Assembly: GCA_031262265.1 (NCBI GenBank)
Contig: JAISIB010000031.1
Location: forward strand, 1 to 11,745
Direction of reading: 5' to 3'
Source: Prevotellaceae bacterium
GTDB taxonomy: Bacteria > Bacteroidota > Bacteroidia > Bacteroidales > Bacteroidaceae
Length of the DNA: 11,745 bases
The notes under the pieces are model-generated. The model was not told where the DNA came from. It ran no database searches and worked only from the letters and a program-made list of their open reading frames with translations. The translations under genes and the position numbers were made by a program. Positions 1 to 6,800 of the stretch are shown here, one piece after another; the first letter of the stretch is position 1, and every line of letters starts with the position of its first letter.

Positions 1-108
1 GGGCTTCTTTTCCGAACTTTTTGGGCTAATTTCACTAATTCTATTAAATGTGTCAAATTTGTATTATATTTTGCAAAAAAAAAGGCATGTATTTATTCGG
101 AATAGCCG

Positions 109-116
109 TAACTTTG
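109..116 (+). promoter_or_regulatory. Candidate -7 promoter box for the susC operon
   Basis: The sequence TAACTTTG matches the Bacteroidetes sigma-ABfr -7 consensus TAnnTTTG at every fixed position and is the only perfect match I found on this strand upstream of susC. I see no TTTG at the usual -33 position, which would fit a promoter that needs an activator; this is inference. Transcription would start near 120-125, giving a leader of about 240 bases. A near match, TATATTTTG at 65-73, has one base too many. Confidence 0.45.
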
Positions 117-124
117 GCCGATGA

Positions 125-172
125 AACTAATACGGTAATTCTTTAACTGATATAAGAATTCTCTAACTAATA
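125..172 (+). repeat. Three direct repeats with a 20-base period upstream of susC
   Basis: AACTAATA occurs at 125-132 and 165-172, and AACTGATA at 145-152, so the three copies start exactly 20 bases apart. The last two copies extend to 16 bases (137-152 and 157-172) that differ at only two positions. A spacing near two helical turns would place a bound protein on one face of the DNA. If the -7 box at 109-116 is real, the repeats lie at or just after the transcription start, so they could act as an operator or as leader RNA. Their function is not known from the sequence. Confidence 0.5.
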
Positions 173-297
173 CGAAATACCGATGAATAACTACGAATCG
201 TTTAACCCTTAAATTAATAACAAGAAAGGAGAAACATACTTACGAAACAGACAGTATTATTTTAATTTAACCATTCGGGGTTTCTATAAGAGGCTCC

Positions 298-363
298 ATG
301 AGTTCGTTTTTTGCCGCGCCTCAGCGTGCGGCAGACCTTTGTCAAACCAAAAATCATTATTAG
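298..363 (+). other. Possible upstream ORF (21 codons) ending next to the susC start
   Basis: An ATG at 298 opens 21 codons (MSSFFAAPQRAADLCQTKNHY) and stops with TAG at 361-363, two bases before the susC ATG at 366 and in a different frame. Ribosomes finishing here could restart at susC, a possible form of translational coupling in a start region without a clear Shine-Dalgarno. No good ribosome binding site precedes this ATG, and ORFs of this length arise by chance, so it is only a candidate leader peptide. Confidence 0.25.
312..333 (+). promoter_or_regulatory. GC-rich hairpin in the susC leader
   Basis: GCCGCGC (313-319) pairs with GTGCGGC (326-332), including one G-U pair, around a six-base loop; an outer T-A pair extends the stem to 312-333. 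It stands out in an otherwise AT-rich leader and lies about 30 bases before the susC ATG. It is not followed by a long T run, so it does not look like an intrinsic terminator. It may influence translation of susC or of the small ORF that contains it. Confidence 0.35.
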
Positions 364-365
364 TT

Positions 366-3300
366 ATGCATTTACATAAACAAATTAAAAACCAATCACG
401 CTTCCTATATTTAATAGGAATACTTGGGTTTTGTCTGCTGAGCCTTACGCCTTCCACATTGCAGGCTCAAACCGTGCAAATTAAAGGTAGCGTTCTCGAC
501 GTCAACAATGAATCGTTGATCGGAGCGAACGTCAGAGAAGTCGGTGTTGCAACGAACGGTACGATCACTGATATAGACGGAAACTTCAGCCTGTCGATAG
601 CAGTAGGTGCTAAATTCGAGATAACTTATATAGGCTTCATCCCTCAAACGGTTACCGTGACGGCAGGACAAACTGACTATAAAATCGTCATGAAAGAAGA
701 TGCACAATCTTTGGAAGAGGTTGTGGTTATCGGTTACGGTTCTCAAAAGAAAAGCGATATTACCGGTGCTGTTACTTCCGTCAATACGGAGCAGATGATG
801 CAGCGCGCGCCGGTTTCATTGACGCAAGCCCTTCAAGGTATGGCGGCCGGTGTGGTTGTCACGCAAGGCGGTGGTGATCCGACAGGCGGATATAGTATCC
901 GTATTCGTGGTGTCGCTACCATGAACGGCAATACCGACCCGCTCTGGGTAGTCGACGGTGTACAGGCCGGCAATGCTTCCAACTTGGATTGGTTGGATCC
1001 TGCCGACGTAAAGAGCATCGAAATATTAAAAGACGCGTCTTCTACCGCTATATATGGTGCCCGTGGTGCAAACGGCGTTATCTTGGTAACGACGAACTCG
1101 GGCGAAGTAGGACAGATGAGAGTAAACCTTCGTGCTGACTTCGGTGTATCCACGTATGCGGATAAATTGGACATGGCCAGCTTGGACGAATGGTTGGTAG
1201 CCTATCGTCAATCCATCGCCAATGACGGAAAGACTCCGTTCACGGCTTACAACGGTGACTATGACAATCAGTTGAACGTCATTGATTGGCAAGACGTAAT
1301 GGCGCAAACTTCCTTCCGACAGAACTATAACCTCTCCATTTCCGGTGGTACGAAAGCTTTGCAAGCAAACGCTTCCGTGGGCTACATGGATAATAAGGGT
1401 ATCATACAGAATACTTGGAACAAACGTCTGACCTTGCGCTTGAACGTATCGGCTAATATCAAGGACGTCGTTCGTCTCGGATTCTCTACGAACTTCAATA
1501 CCTCGAAAAATAGAGGCGGCGGTAATATGGTCAACTATGCACGCCTTATTCCGACCATGGACTACGTAGACAAAAATACGGGAGAACTGATACACGTTCC
1601 GGTTAAATATCCGGACGGAACTACGGGACCTGAGGGTAACCAGTACGGACACTACTATTATGACCCGTTGGTTGAATATTCGGCCGGTATTTATACTTCT
1701 AACCCGTATGCTGACCAATATATTCGCCGTTATCAAGAAGATTGGGACAACGACAACGGTCAATCCCGCAATACGGCATGGATTGAAGTGAAGCTTTTGA
1801 AAGGCTTGACTTTCCGTTCCGATATGAACTATAACTTTAACGGCAGCAACAGTTGGTATTATAACAGTATCTATCTCGACACTTATTATGCTTATAATAC
1901 CTCCAGCGGAGGCGCCAACTCCGTCGATGAATTCGGTACGAACGGATCGGCTTCTACGAATATGGGTGTGGAAAACACGTTGACCTATGCCAATACTTGG
2001 GGTGCCCATAACTTTAGCATGATGCTCGGCCAGTCGGCCAGCAAGAGCCACGGTTCGAGTAACAACTCTTCGACCAGAGATTTGAGCTTCGGTTTCTTGA
2101 GAGGTTTCTACTCCAATGATCCTAACAACTATAACGGCGGCGGCGGCGGCCCGTGGGATTCCGAGCGCTTTTCGTCTTATCTGGCTCGCGTCAACTATTC
2201 ATTCAAAGACCGCTATCTGTTGACGGCATCCGTACGTCGCGACGGTTCTTCCAAGTTCGGTAAGGACAATCGTTGGGGTACGTTCCCGTCGTTCTCTTTG
2301 GGATGGCGTGCTTCCGAAGAAGCGTTTATCCAGAAATTAGACATCTTCTCGAATCTGAAAGTTCGTGTCGGCTGGGGACAAACCGGTAACGCAAACGTGA
2401 ATGCTACGGATGCCATCAGTCAAATGAATGCAAGCGGCGTCGCTTTCGACTATTACAACGCGAACAATGACTATACGCGTATTCAAGGTATCGCTCAAAC
2501 GAGAGAAATAGACACCGGTTTGAAATGGGAAGCCAACGAACAAACCAACATCGGTTTGGATCTCGGTTTCTTGAGAGGTCAACTGAACGTGACGTTGGAT
2601 TACTATATCCGTAACACGAAAGACCTGATTCTGAGCAAGACCATTCGTCCTTCGGCCGGGTTCAGTAGCATTACGACGAACTTCGGTAGCATCCGTAACC
2701 AAGGTCTCGAGTTCACGGTCAACTACAACAAACAAATCAATCGCGACTGGTTTGTCAGCGCAACGCTGACCGGTTCTACGAATAAGAACAAGGCGATTGA
2801 CGTAGGTGCCGGTACGACCAGCTCCGGACCGACGGGTTCCGGATGGACAAACAGACAGGTATCTTATACCGGCCTTCCGTTGGGAACTTACTACGGATAC
2901 GTGGTAGACCACATCATTCGGGATCAGGCTGAAATTGATGCACTGAATGCAAGGGCAGTAGAATTATACGGTAAAGGTATGTATTATGACTATGCAACCA
3001 CCGGTCCCGGTAACTTCCTGTTCAAAGACCTTAACGGAGACGGACATATTACGGAAGATGATAGAGCCTATCTGGGCGACGGTTTCGTAAAACTAAACTA
3101 CGGTTTGAATTTGCAGGCTCGTTACCGGAATTGGGACGCTTCCATGTATATGTACGGCGTATTCGGTCAGAAACTGTTGTCGTGGGCGAAGTTCTATACA
3201 ACGACTATCAAGAAAGAAGACAATGGATATTTCAATCTGTTGAGCGAATATGCGACCAATTCGTGGACGCCGGAAAATCCCAATGCTCCTTACGTTAAAT

Positions 3301-3596
3301 TGTCTCGCGACGATTTGCCGCAATCTTACCGTGTATCGGACTACTTCGTAGAGAAAGCCGATTACCTGAAAATATCCAATCTGCAAGTAGGTTACACGTT
3401 CGACCGCAATTTCTTCGGTGCCGACGTAGTCAATCGTGCTCGCGTATACCTGAGTGTACAGAATCTGCTGACGCTTTCGCCTTACAGCAAATATAGTGAT
3501 CCGGAAGTAAATGCCGGTGTAACTACGACGGGATATGACGGTGGTCGTTATCCGTTCCCGCGTACATTCATGTTTGGATTGCAAGTAAGTTTTTAA
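366..3596 (+). CDS. SusC-family TonB-dependent outer membrane glycan transporter
   Basis: This is the outer membrane beta-barrel that imports oligosaccharides with TonB energy and pairs with the SusD protein encoded next. I chose the ATG at 366 (1076 residues); a TTG at 339 is in frame but gives a poorer signal peptide. Residues 1-35 form a signal peptide ending in LQAQ. A carboxypeptidase-regulatory-like domain covers about 37-105, followed by the SusC signature LEEVVVIGYG (116-125). The plug domain runs to about 245, with VVDGV and the ARGANGVILVTT block. The barrel ends in the typical terminal aromatic residue (GLQVSF). A calcium-loop-like DLNGDGHITEDD at 888-899 is common in this family. 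A run of five GGC codons (2136-2150) encodes a glycine stretch, probably in an extracellular loop. The transported glycan cannot be read from the sequence. Confidence 0.96.
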   Translation: MHLHKQIKNQSRFLYLIGILGFCLLSLTPSTLQAQTVQIKGSVLDVNNESLIGANVREVGVATNGTITDIDGNFSLSIAVGAKFEITYIGFIPQTVTVTAGQTDYKIVMKEDAQSLEEVVVIGYGSQKKSDITGAVTSVNTEQMMQRAPVSLTQALQGMAAGVVVTQGGGDPTGGYSIRIRGVATMNGNTDPLWVVDGVQAGNASNLDWLDPADVKSIEILKDASSTAIYGARGANGVILVTTNSGEVGQMRVNLRADFGVSTYADKLDMASLDEWLVAYRQSIANDGKTPFTAYNGDYDNQLNVIDWQDVMAQTSFRQNYNLSISGGTKALQANASVGYMDNKGIIQNTWNKRLTLRLNVSANIKDVVRLGFSTNFNTSKNRGGGNMVNYARLIPTMDYVDKNTGELIHVPVKYPDGTTGPEGNQYGHYYYDPLVEYSAGIYTSNPYADQYIRRYQEDWDNDNGQSRNTAWIEVKLLKGLTFRSDMNYNFNGSNSWYYNSIYLDTYYAYNTSSGGANSVDEFGTNGSASTNMGVENTLTYANTWGAHNFSMMLGQSASKSHGSSNNSSTRDLSFGFLRGFYSNDPNNYNGGGGGPWDSERFSSYLARVNYSFKDRYLLTASVRRDGSSKFGKDNRWGTFPSFSLGWRASEEAFIQKLDIFSNLKVRVGWGQTGNANVNATDAISQMNASGVAFDYYNANNDYTRIQGIAQTREIDTGLKWEANEQTNIGLDLGFLRGQLNVTLDYYIRNTKDLILSKTIRPSAGFSSITTNFGSIRNQGLEFTVNYNKQINRDWFVSATLTGSTNKNKAIDVGAGTTSSGPTGSGWTNRQVSYTGLPLGTYYGYVVDHIIRDQAEIDALNARAVELYGKGMYYDYATTGPGNFLFKDLNGDGHITEDDRAYLGDGFVKLNYGLNLQARYRNWDASMYMYGVFGQKLLSWAKFYTTTIKKEDNGYFNLLSEYATNSWTPENPNAPYVKLSRDDLPQSYRVSDYFVEKADYLKISNLQVGYTFDRNFFGADVVNRARVYLSVQNLLTLSPYSKYSDPEVNAGVTTTGYDGGRYPFPRTFMFGLQVSF

Positions 3597-3621
3597 TGTA
3601 AACAGATAAAAAGATACAGAT

Positions 3622-5421
3622 ATGAAGAAATTAGCCATATATGCTCTTATGAGCATGTCGTTAGTCGCCGTTTCCTGTTCGGAAAGTTTTCTGGACGTGG
3701 AACATTACGGTATCGTATCACCGGAAGGCGTATATTCGGATCCGGAAAATGTCTTGAAGGGCTTGACCGCCGTATATCAAGGCTTCTATAATCCGAGTGA
3801 TTACTATATCAAGCCGCACTATCCGTTGGCCAACCTGCCTACGCTGGATACCCAGGCCGACGGATGGGATGCACCCATGTCTTCGCACTCGTGGGGGGTG
3901 GCTTCTCAATCCAACTTCTTTATGATTGCATGGCAGTACTCGTATGCTCACATCGCTCGCGCCAACTTATTCCTGAGAGATTTGGAAGGCGTGGAGGAAA
4001 GCGTCGTTCCGGCCGCAACGAAACAGATCTACGAAGCTGAGGCACGCGCCATTCGGGCGTATCTATACTACTTCCTGACGATCAATTTCAGTCGCGTACC
4101 GATGTTGATGACCGGCGAGACCTACCAAACGTCTCCGAATAAGGCTCGTCCCGAATCGGATGCGGAGGCATGGGCACTCATTAAGGAAGATTTCGAGTTC
4201 GCCGCATCCGTATTGGATTGGCAACCGGGTGACGGACAGAAGGGACGCTTTACGAAAGGTGCCGCCTTGGCCTATGCCGGCAAAGTGAATATGTACTTAG
4301 GTGATTACGAAAGGGCGAAAAGCCAATATAAGCAAGTCGTGGATAGTAAGACCTACCAACTGAATCCTTGTTATGCGATGACGAGTTGGGTGGATAACCC
4401 CTGGAACGTAGAAGCCGTATGGGAAGTAGCTTTCCCCCAATATCCCAGTATGACCAATATCTGGGGATATATCGGAAATAACGATTATCGCCATTTTACT
4501 CAGCAGAGCAAACCAAGAGAATACAGTGGCTGGGGCGACTCGTTCACTTCTTATGAGTTGGTTCGCTCGTTCGAACCCGGCGACAAGCGCAGAACCTATT
4601 CGATCGCAGGTTGGGACGGACATGCCGGCAAGGGCGACGTAAACTTCGTGACCGGTGATCCCATCGGTAAACCCGTAGCAGAGGGTGCAGCAGCTCCTTT
4701 TCGGGATTGGTTCCTGTCGACGGCTGAGTTCAAACCGAATAACCACAGTATGAAGTGGTGGAGAGTTAACACGCAATATTCTTCCCATTCGGTGAACCTC
4801 TATCGTTACGGTGGCGTCCTGTTGGACTATGCAGAGTGTTGTTTCCGTACGGGCGATACAGGTACGGGTTGGCAAGTGCTCAACGAACTTCGCAATCGCG
4901 CATGGGGTAACTTGGAACCGGGAACGGATCCGGATGCAAGCGGTAGCTTCTTGGCTTTTCCGAAAGAAGTACTAAATACATCGGTAGTCCCTGTGCCTGA
5001 CGCACAAACCGTCTATACGGCCTACAAAGCCGAAAAGGGCTATACGTCGGACGTTTGGATGGTGGCCATGATTCAAGAACGTCGCAAAGAGTTGTATTAT
5101 GAATATAGCTTGTACTACGACTTGATTCGTTGCAACATGATCGAAGAGTGGTTGGATTGCGAATATCCGAAGAACAACAATGCTTCGTTCTACAATACGG
5201 CGACGAAGCAATATGTGGTTCCCACTCCGAAAGTGGACGAGAACGGAATTACGACGATAGATTACAATCAACCATGGAATGACGCCAGTCCGGCCGAGAG
5301 AGCAAACTTGATTCCGGTGACAGCGCGTAATTGGGATTGGAACCCGATACGTAAGGTGTTCCCCATTCCGGTTGAAGAGTTGACCGCCAATCCGCTCATG
5401 ACACAGAACGAAGGATACTAA
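3622..5421 (+). CDS. SusD-family surface glycan-binding lipoprotein
   Basis: This lipoprotein (599 residues) forms the lid of the SusC transporter and captures glycan at the cell surface. The start gives a lipoprotein signal peptide with lipobox AVSC and lipidated Cys19, followed by SESFLD, a usual opening for SusD proteins. The helical region AEARAIRAYLYYFL (139-152) and the later segment on lightening growth (YLGDYERAKSQYKQVV) are the TPR-like core. IQERRKELYYE near residue 484 is the conserved C-terminal SusD block. It follows susC by 25 bases, so the two are certainly one transcription unit. A strong terminator hairpin lies just after its stop. Aromatic residues in the loops probably make the sugar contacts, but which ones cannot be told without a structure. 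Confidence 0.95.
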   Translation: MKKLAIYALMSMSLVAVSCSESFLDVEHYGIVSPEGVYSDPENVLKGLTAVYQGFYNPSDYYIKPHYPLANLPTLDTQADGWDAPMSSHSWGVASQSNFFMIAWQYSYAHIARANLFLRDLEGVEESVVPAATKQIYEAEARAIRAYLYYFLTINFSRVPMLMTGETYQTSPNKARPESDAEAWALIKEDFEFAASVLDWQPGDGQKGRFTKGAALAYAGKVNMYLGDYERAKSQYKQVVDSKTYQLNPCYAMTSWVDNPWNVEAVWEVAFPQYPSMTNIWGYIGNNDYRHFTQQSKPREYSGWGDSFTSYELVRSFEPGDKRRTYSIAGWDGHAGKGDVNFVTGDPIGKPVAEGAAAPFRDWFLSTAEFKPNNHSMKWWRVNTQYSSHSVNLYRYGGVLLDYAECCFRTGDTGTGWQVLNELRNRAWGNLEPGTDPDASGSFLAFPKEVLNTSVVPVPDAQTVYTAYKAEKGYTSDVWMVAMIQERRKELYYEYSLYYDLIRCNMIEEWLDCEYPKNNNASFYNTATKQYVVPTPKVDENGITTIDYNQPWNDASPAERANLIPVTARNWDWNPIRKVFPIPVEELTANPLMTQNEGY

Positions 5422-5445
5422 CCAAGTATCTATCTATAATCTATT

Positions 5446-5480
5446 CCCCGCGTTCCCGAGCGGAGCGCGGGGATTTTTTA
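5446..5480 (+). terminator. Intrinsic terminator between susD and the epimerase gene
   Basis: CCCCGCGTTCC (5446-5456) pairs with GGAGCGCGGGG (5462-5472) as an 11-pair stem with one G-U pair and a five-base loop. ATTTTTTA follows directly. It lies 24 bases after the susD stop and 16 bases before the epimerase ATG. I see no TAnnTTTG box between the two genes, so the downstream enzymes probably depend on readthrough. Confidence 0.85.
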
Positions 5481-5496
5481 TAACATACGGAATACA

Positions 5497-6762
5497 ATGA
5501 AAAGACTTATATATGCCTGTTTGCTCTTCATCGGCGTTTCTACTTGGCAGATAAGCGCACAAGGAGGTTATCACGCCTATGTGGACGCTTCGGACAAGGA
5601 TAAACGGGATATTACTCAGCTAAAAGAAGAAATCAAAGCCGACCTGACAGGCAATATCCTGCATTTCTGGGCGAAGTATGCCCCCGATCCGGCAGGCGGT
5701 TTCTACGGACAATTGAATTACGACGGATCACCTCGTGCCAATGCTCCTAAGGCCGGTATATTGAACGCCCGTATCTTGTGGACGTTCTCATCGGCGTATC
5801 GGCTGCTGGGCGACGAACAATATAAGCAACTGGCCGACCGCGCGCAACGCTATATACTGGATCATTTCGTGGATAAGAAATACGGCGGCACTTATTTGCT
5901 GCTGAAAGCCGACGGTACGCCGCTTGATTCAACCAAGATGGTGTATCAAAACGCATTTGCCATTTACGGACTCTCCGAACACTATCGGGCTACCGGTAAC
6001 GCGGAAAGCTTACAAGCGGCCATTGCCGTTTATCAGACGTTGATTAAGTATGCGTATGACCCCGTCTATAAGGGATTCATCGAAACGTGTACGCGCGAGT
6101 GGAAAGAAATTCCGACGCGCGAGCCGAAAACGATGAATACCAATCTACATGTACTTGAAGCGTTGACCAATTTGTATCGCGTCTGGAAAGACGAGGGATT
6201 GCGCGAGATGCTGCGCGAAGAGATAGACGTCATGGCTAATAAAGTGCTCAACAGAAAAACGTGGCACGAACAACTGTATTTTACGAACGACTGGCAGAGC
6301 TTGCGAAACATAGACTCCTACGGGCATGACATCGAATACTCGTGGCTGATGACCGAAGCGGCAGAGGTGCTCGGCAATGTACGCGTGCTGGAAGACATTC
6401 GTCACGTGGCCGTGAATATGGCCGAAGTGCAACTGCAACAAGGCTTTGACAAGAACGGCGGCATGATGTACGAAAAAGACGGCGAGCATCTGAACAACGG
6501 CTTGGAATGGTGGCCGCAAGCCGAAAGCGTAGTAGGATATCTGAACGCTTGGCAGATTAGCGGCGAACGGAAATATTTGGATACGGCTATTCGCAGCTGG
6601 AACTGGATTAAGAAATACATGATCGATAAAGAGTACGGAGAATGGTATCGTACGGTCTCTCCGGATGGAACGCCGTCCGTGCGTCGCCCGAAAGCCGACC
6701 AATGGCGATGTCCGTACCATAATAGTCGCATGGGATTTGAAGTTCTGATCCGTTTCCCGTAA
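5497..6762 (+). CDS. Exported AGE-family epimerase, cellobiose/mannobiose 2-epimerase type
   Basis: The family interconverts glucose and mannose at the reducing end of beta-1,4-linked oligosaccharides (cellobiose 2-epimerase), or epimerizes N-acylglucosamine. The cellobiose-epimerase pattern is visible: GGFYG (67-71), LNARILWTFS (89-98), NTNLHVLEALTNLYR (214-228), SYGHDIEYSWL (274-284), WWPQAE (338-343) and CPYHNSRM (405-412). The candidate catalytic histidines are His218, His277 and His408. The usual HLH motif reads NLH here because Asn216 replaces the first histidine. Residues 1-22 are a clear signal peptide ending in ISAQ, so the enzyme should act in the periplasm or at the surface; characterized members are cytoplasmic as far as I know. 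It is 421 residues long, about the family length plus the signal peptide. It precedes the glycosidase gene by 38 bases. The fold is confident; the exact substrate is not. Confidence 0.85.
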   Translation: MKRLIYACLLFIGVSTWQISAQGGYHAYVDASDKDKRDITQLKEEIKADLTGNILHFWAKYAPDPAGGFYGQLNYDGSPRANAPKAGILNARILWTFSSAYRLLGDEQYKQLADRAQRYILDHFVDKKYGGTYLLLKADGTPLDSTKMVYQNAFAIYGLSEHYRATGNAESLQAAIAVYQTLIKYAYDPVYKGFIETCTREWKEIPTREPKTMNTNLHVLEALTNLYRVWKDEGLREMLREEIDVMANKVLNRKTWHEQLYFTNDWQSLRNIDSYGHDIEYSWLMTEAAEVLGNVRVLEDIRHVAVNMAEVQLQQGFDKNGGMMYEKDGEHLNNGLEWWPQAESVVGYLNAWQISGERKYLDTAIRSWNWIKKYMIDKEYGEWYRTVSPDGTPSVRRPKADQWRCPYHNSRMGFEVLIRFP

Positions 6763-6800
6763 GATAATAGATTATCAAGCTCATAAAATAACATAAGACT

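Larger units (their letters stand above)
1..365. other. Gene-free region upstream of susC
   Basis: No convincing gene covers this AT-rich stretch. It contains the candidate -7 box, the 20-base-period repeats, the hairpin and the small upstream ORF listed separately. An AAGGAG at 226-231 is a good Shine-Dalgarno match with no usable start codon just after it. The very first bases could belong to the end of an upstream gene region, but nothing shows this. No regulator gene (hybrid two-component system or ECF sigma/anti-sigma pair) is present, so the locus is controlled from elsewhere or from just upstream. Confidence 0.6.

Noticed and set aside
183..212. Nine-codon ORF (MNNYESFNP) in the susC leader
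   Set aside because: It has no ribosome binding site and is too short to separate from chance.
226..231. Orphan Shine-Dalgarno AAGGAG in the susC leader
   Set aside because: No ATG, GTG or TTG lies 4-12 bases downstream, so it does not mark a gene; it may be chance in purine-rich DNA.
339..365. Nine-codon extension of susC from TTG at 339
   Set aside because: The ATG at 366 gives a typical signal peptide; the extension adds nothing conserved and starts at a rare codon.
1026..2051. A 341-codon open frame on the - strand opposite susC, and similar long frames at 2337-2912, 3093-3656, 4297-4875 and 7770-8432
   Set aside because: They lie wholly opposite strongly supported genes, encode low-complexity sequences without recognisable domains, and are expected when codon choice on the sense strand avoids antisense stops.
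6764..6777. Small palindrome GATAAT-AG-ATTATC between the epimerase and glycosidase genes
   Set aside because: A six-pair AT stem with a two-base loop is unstable and has no T run, so it is neither a credible terminator nor a clear operator.
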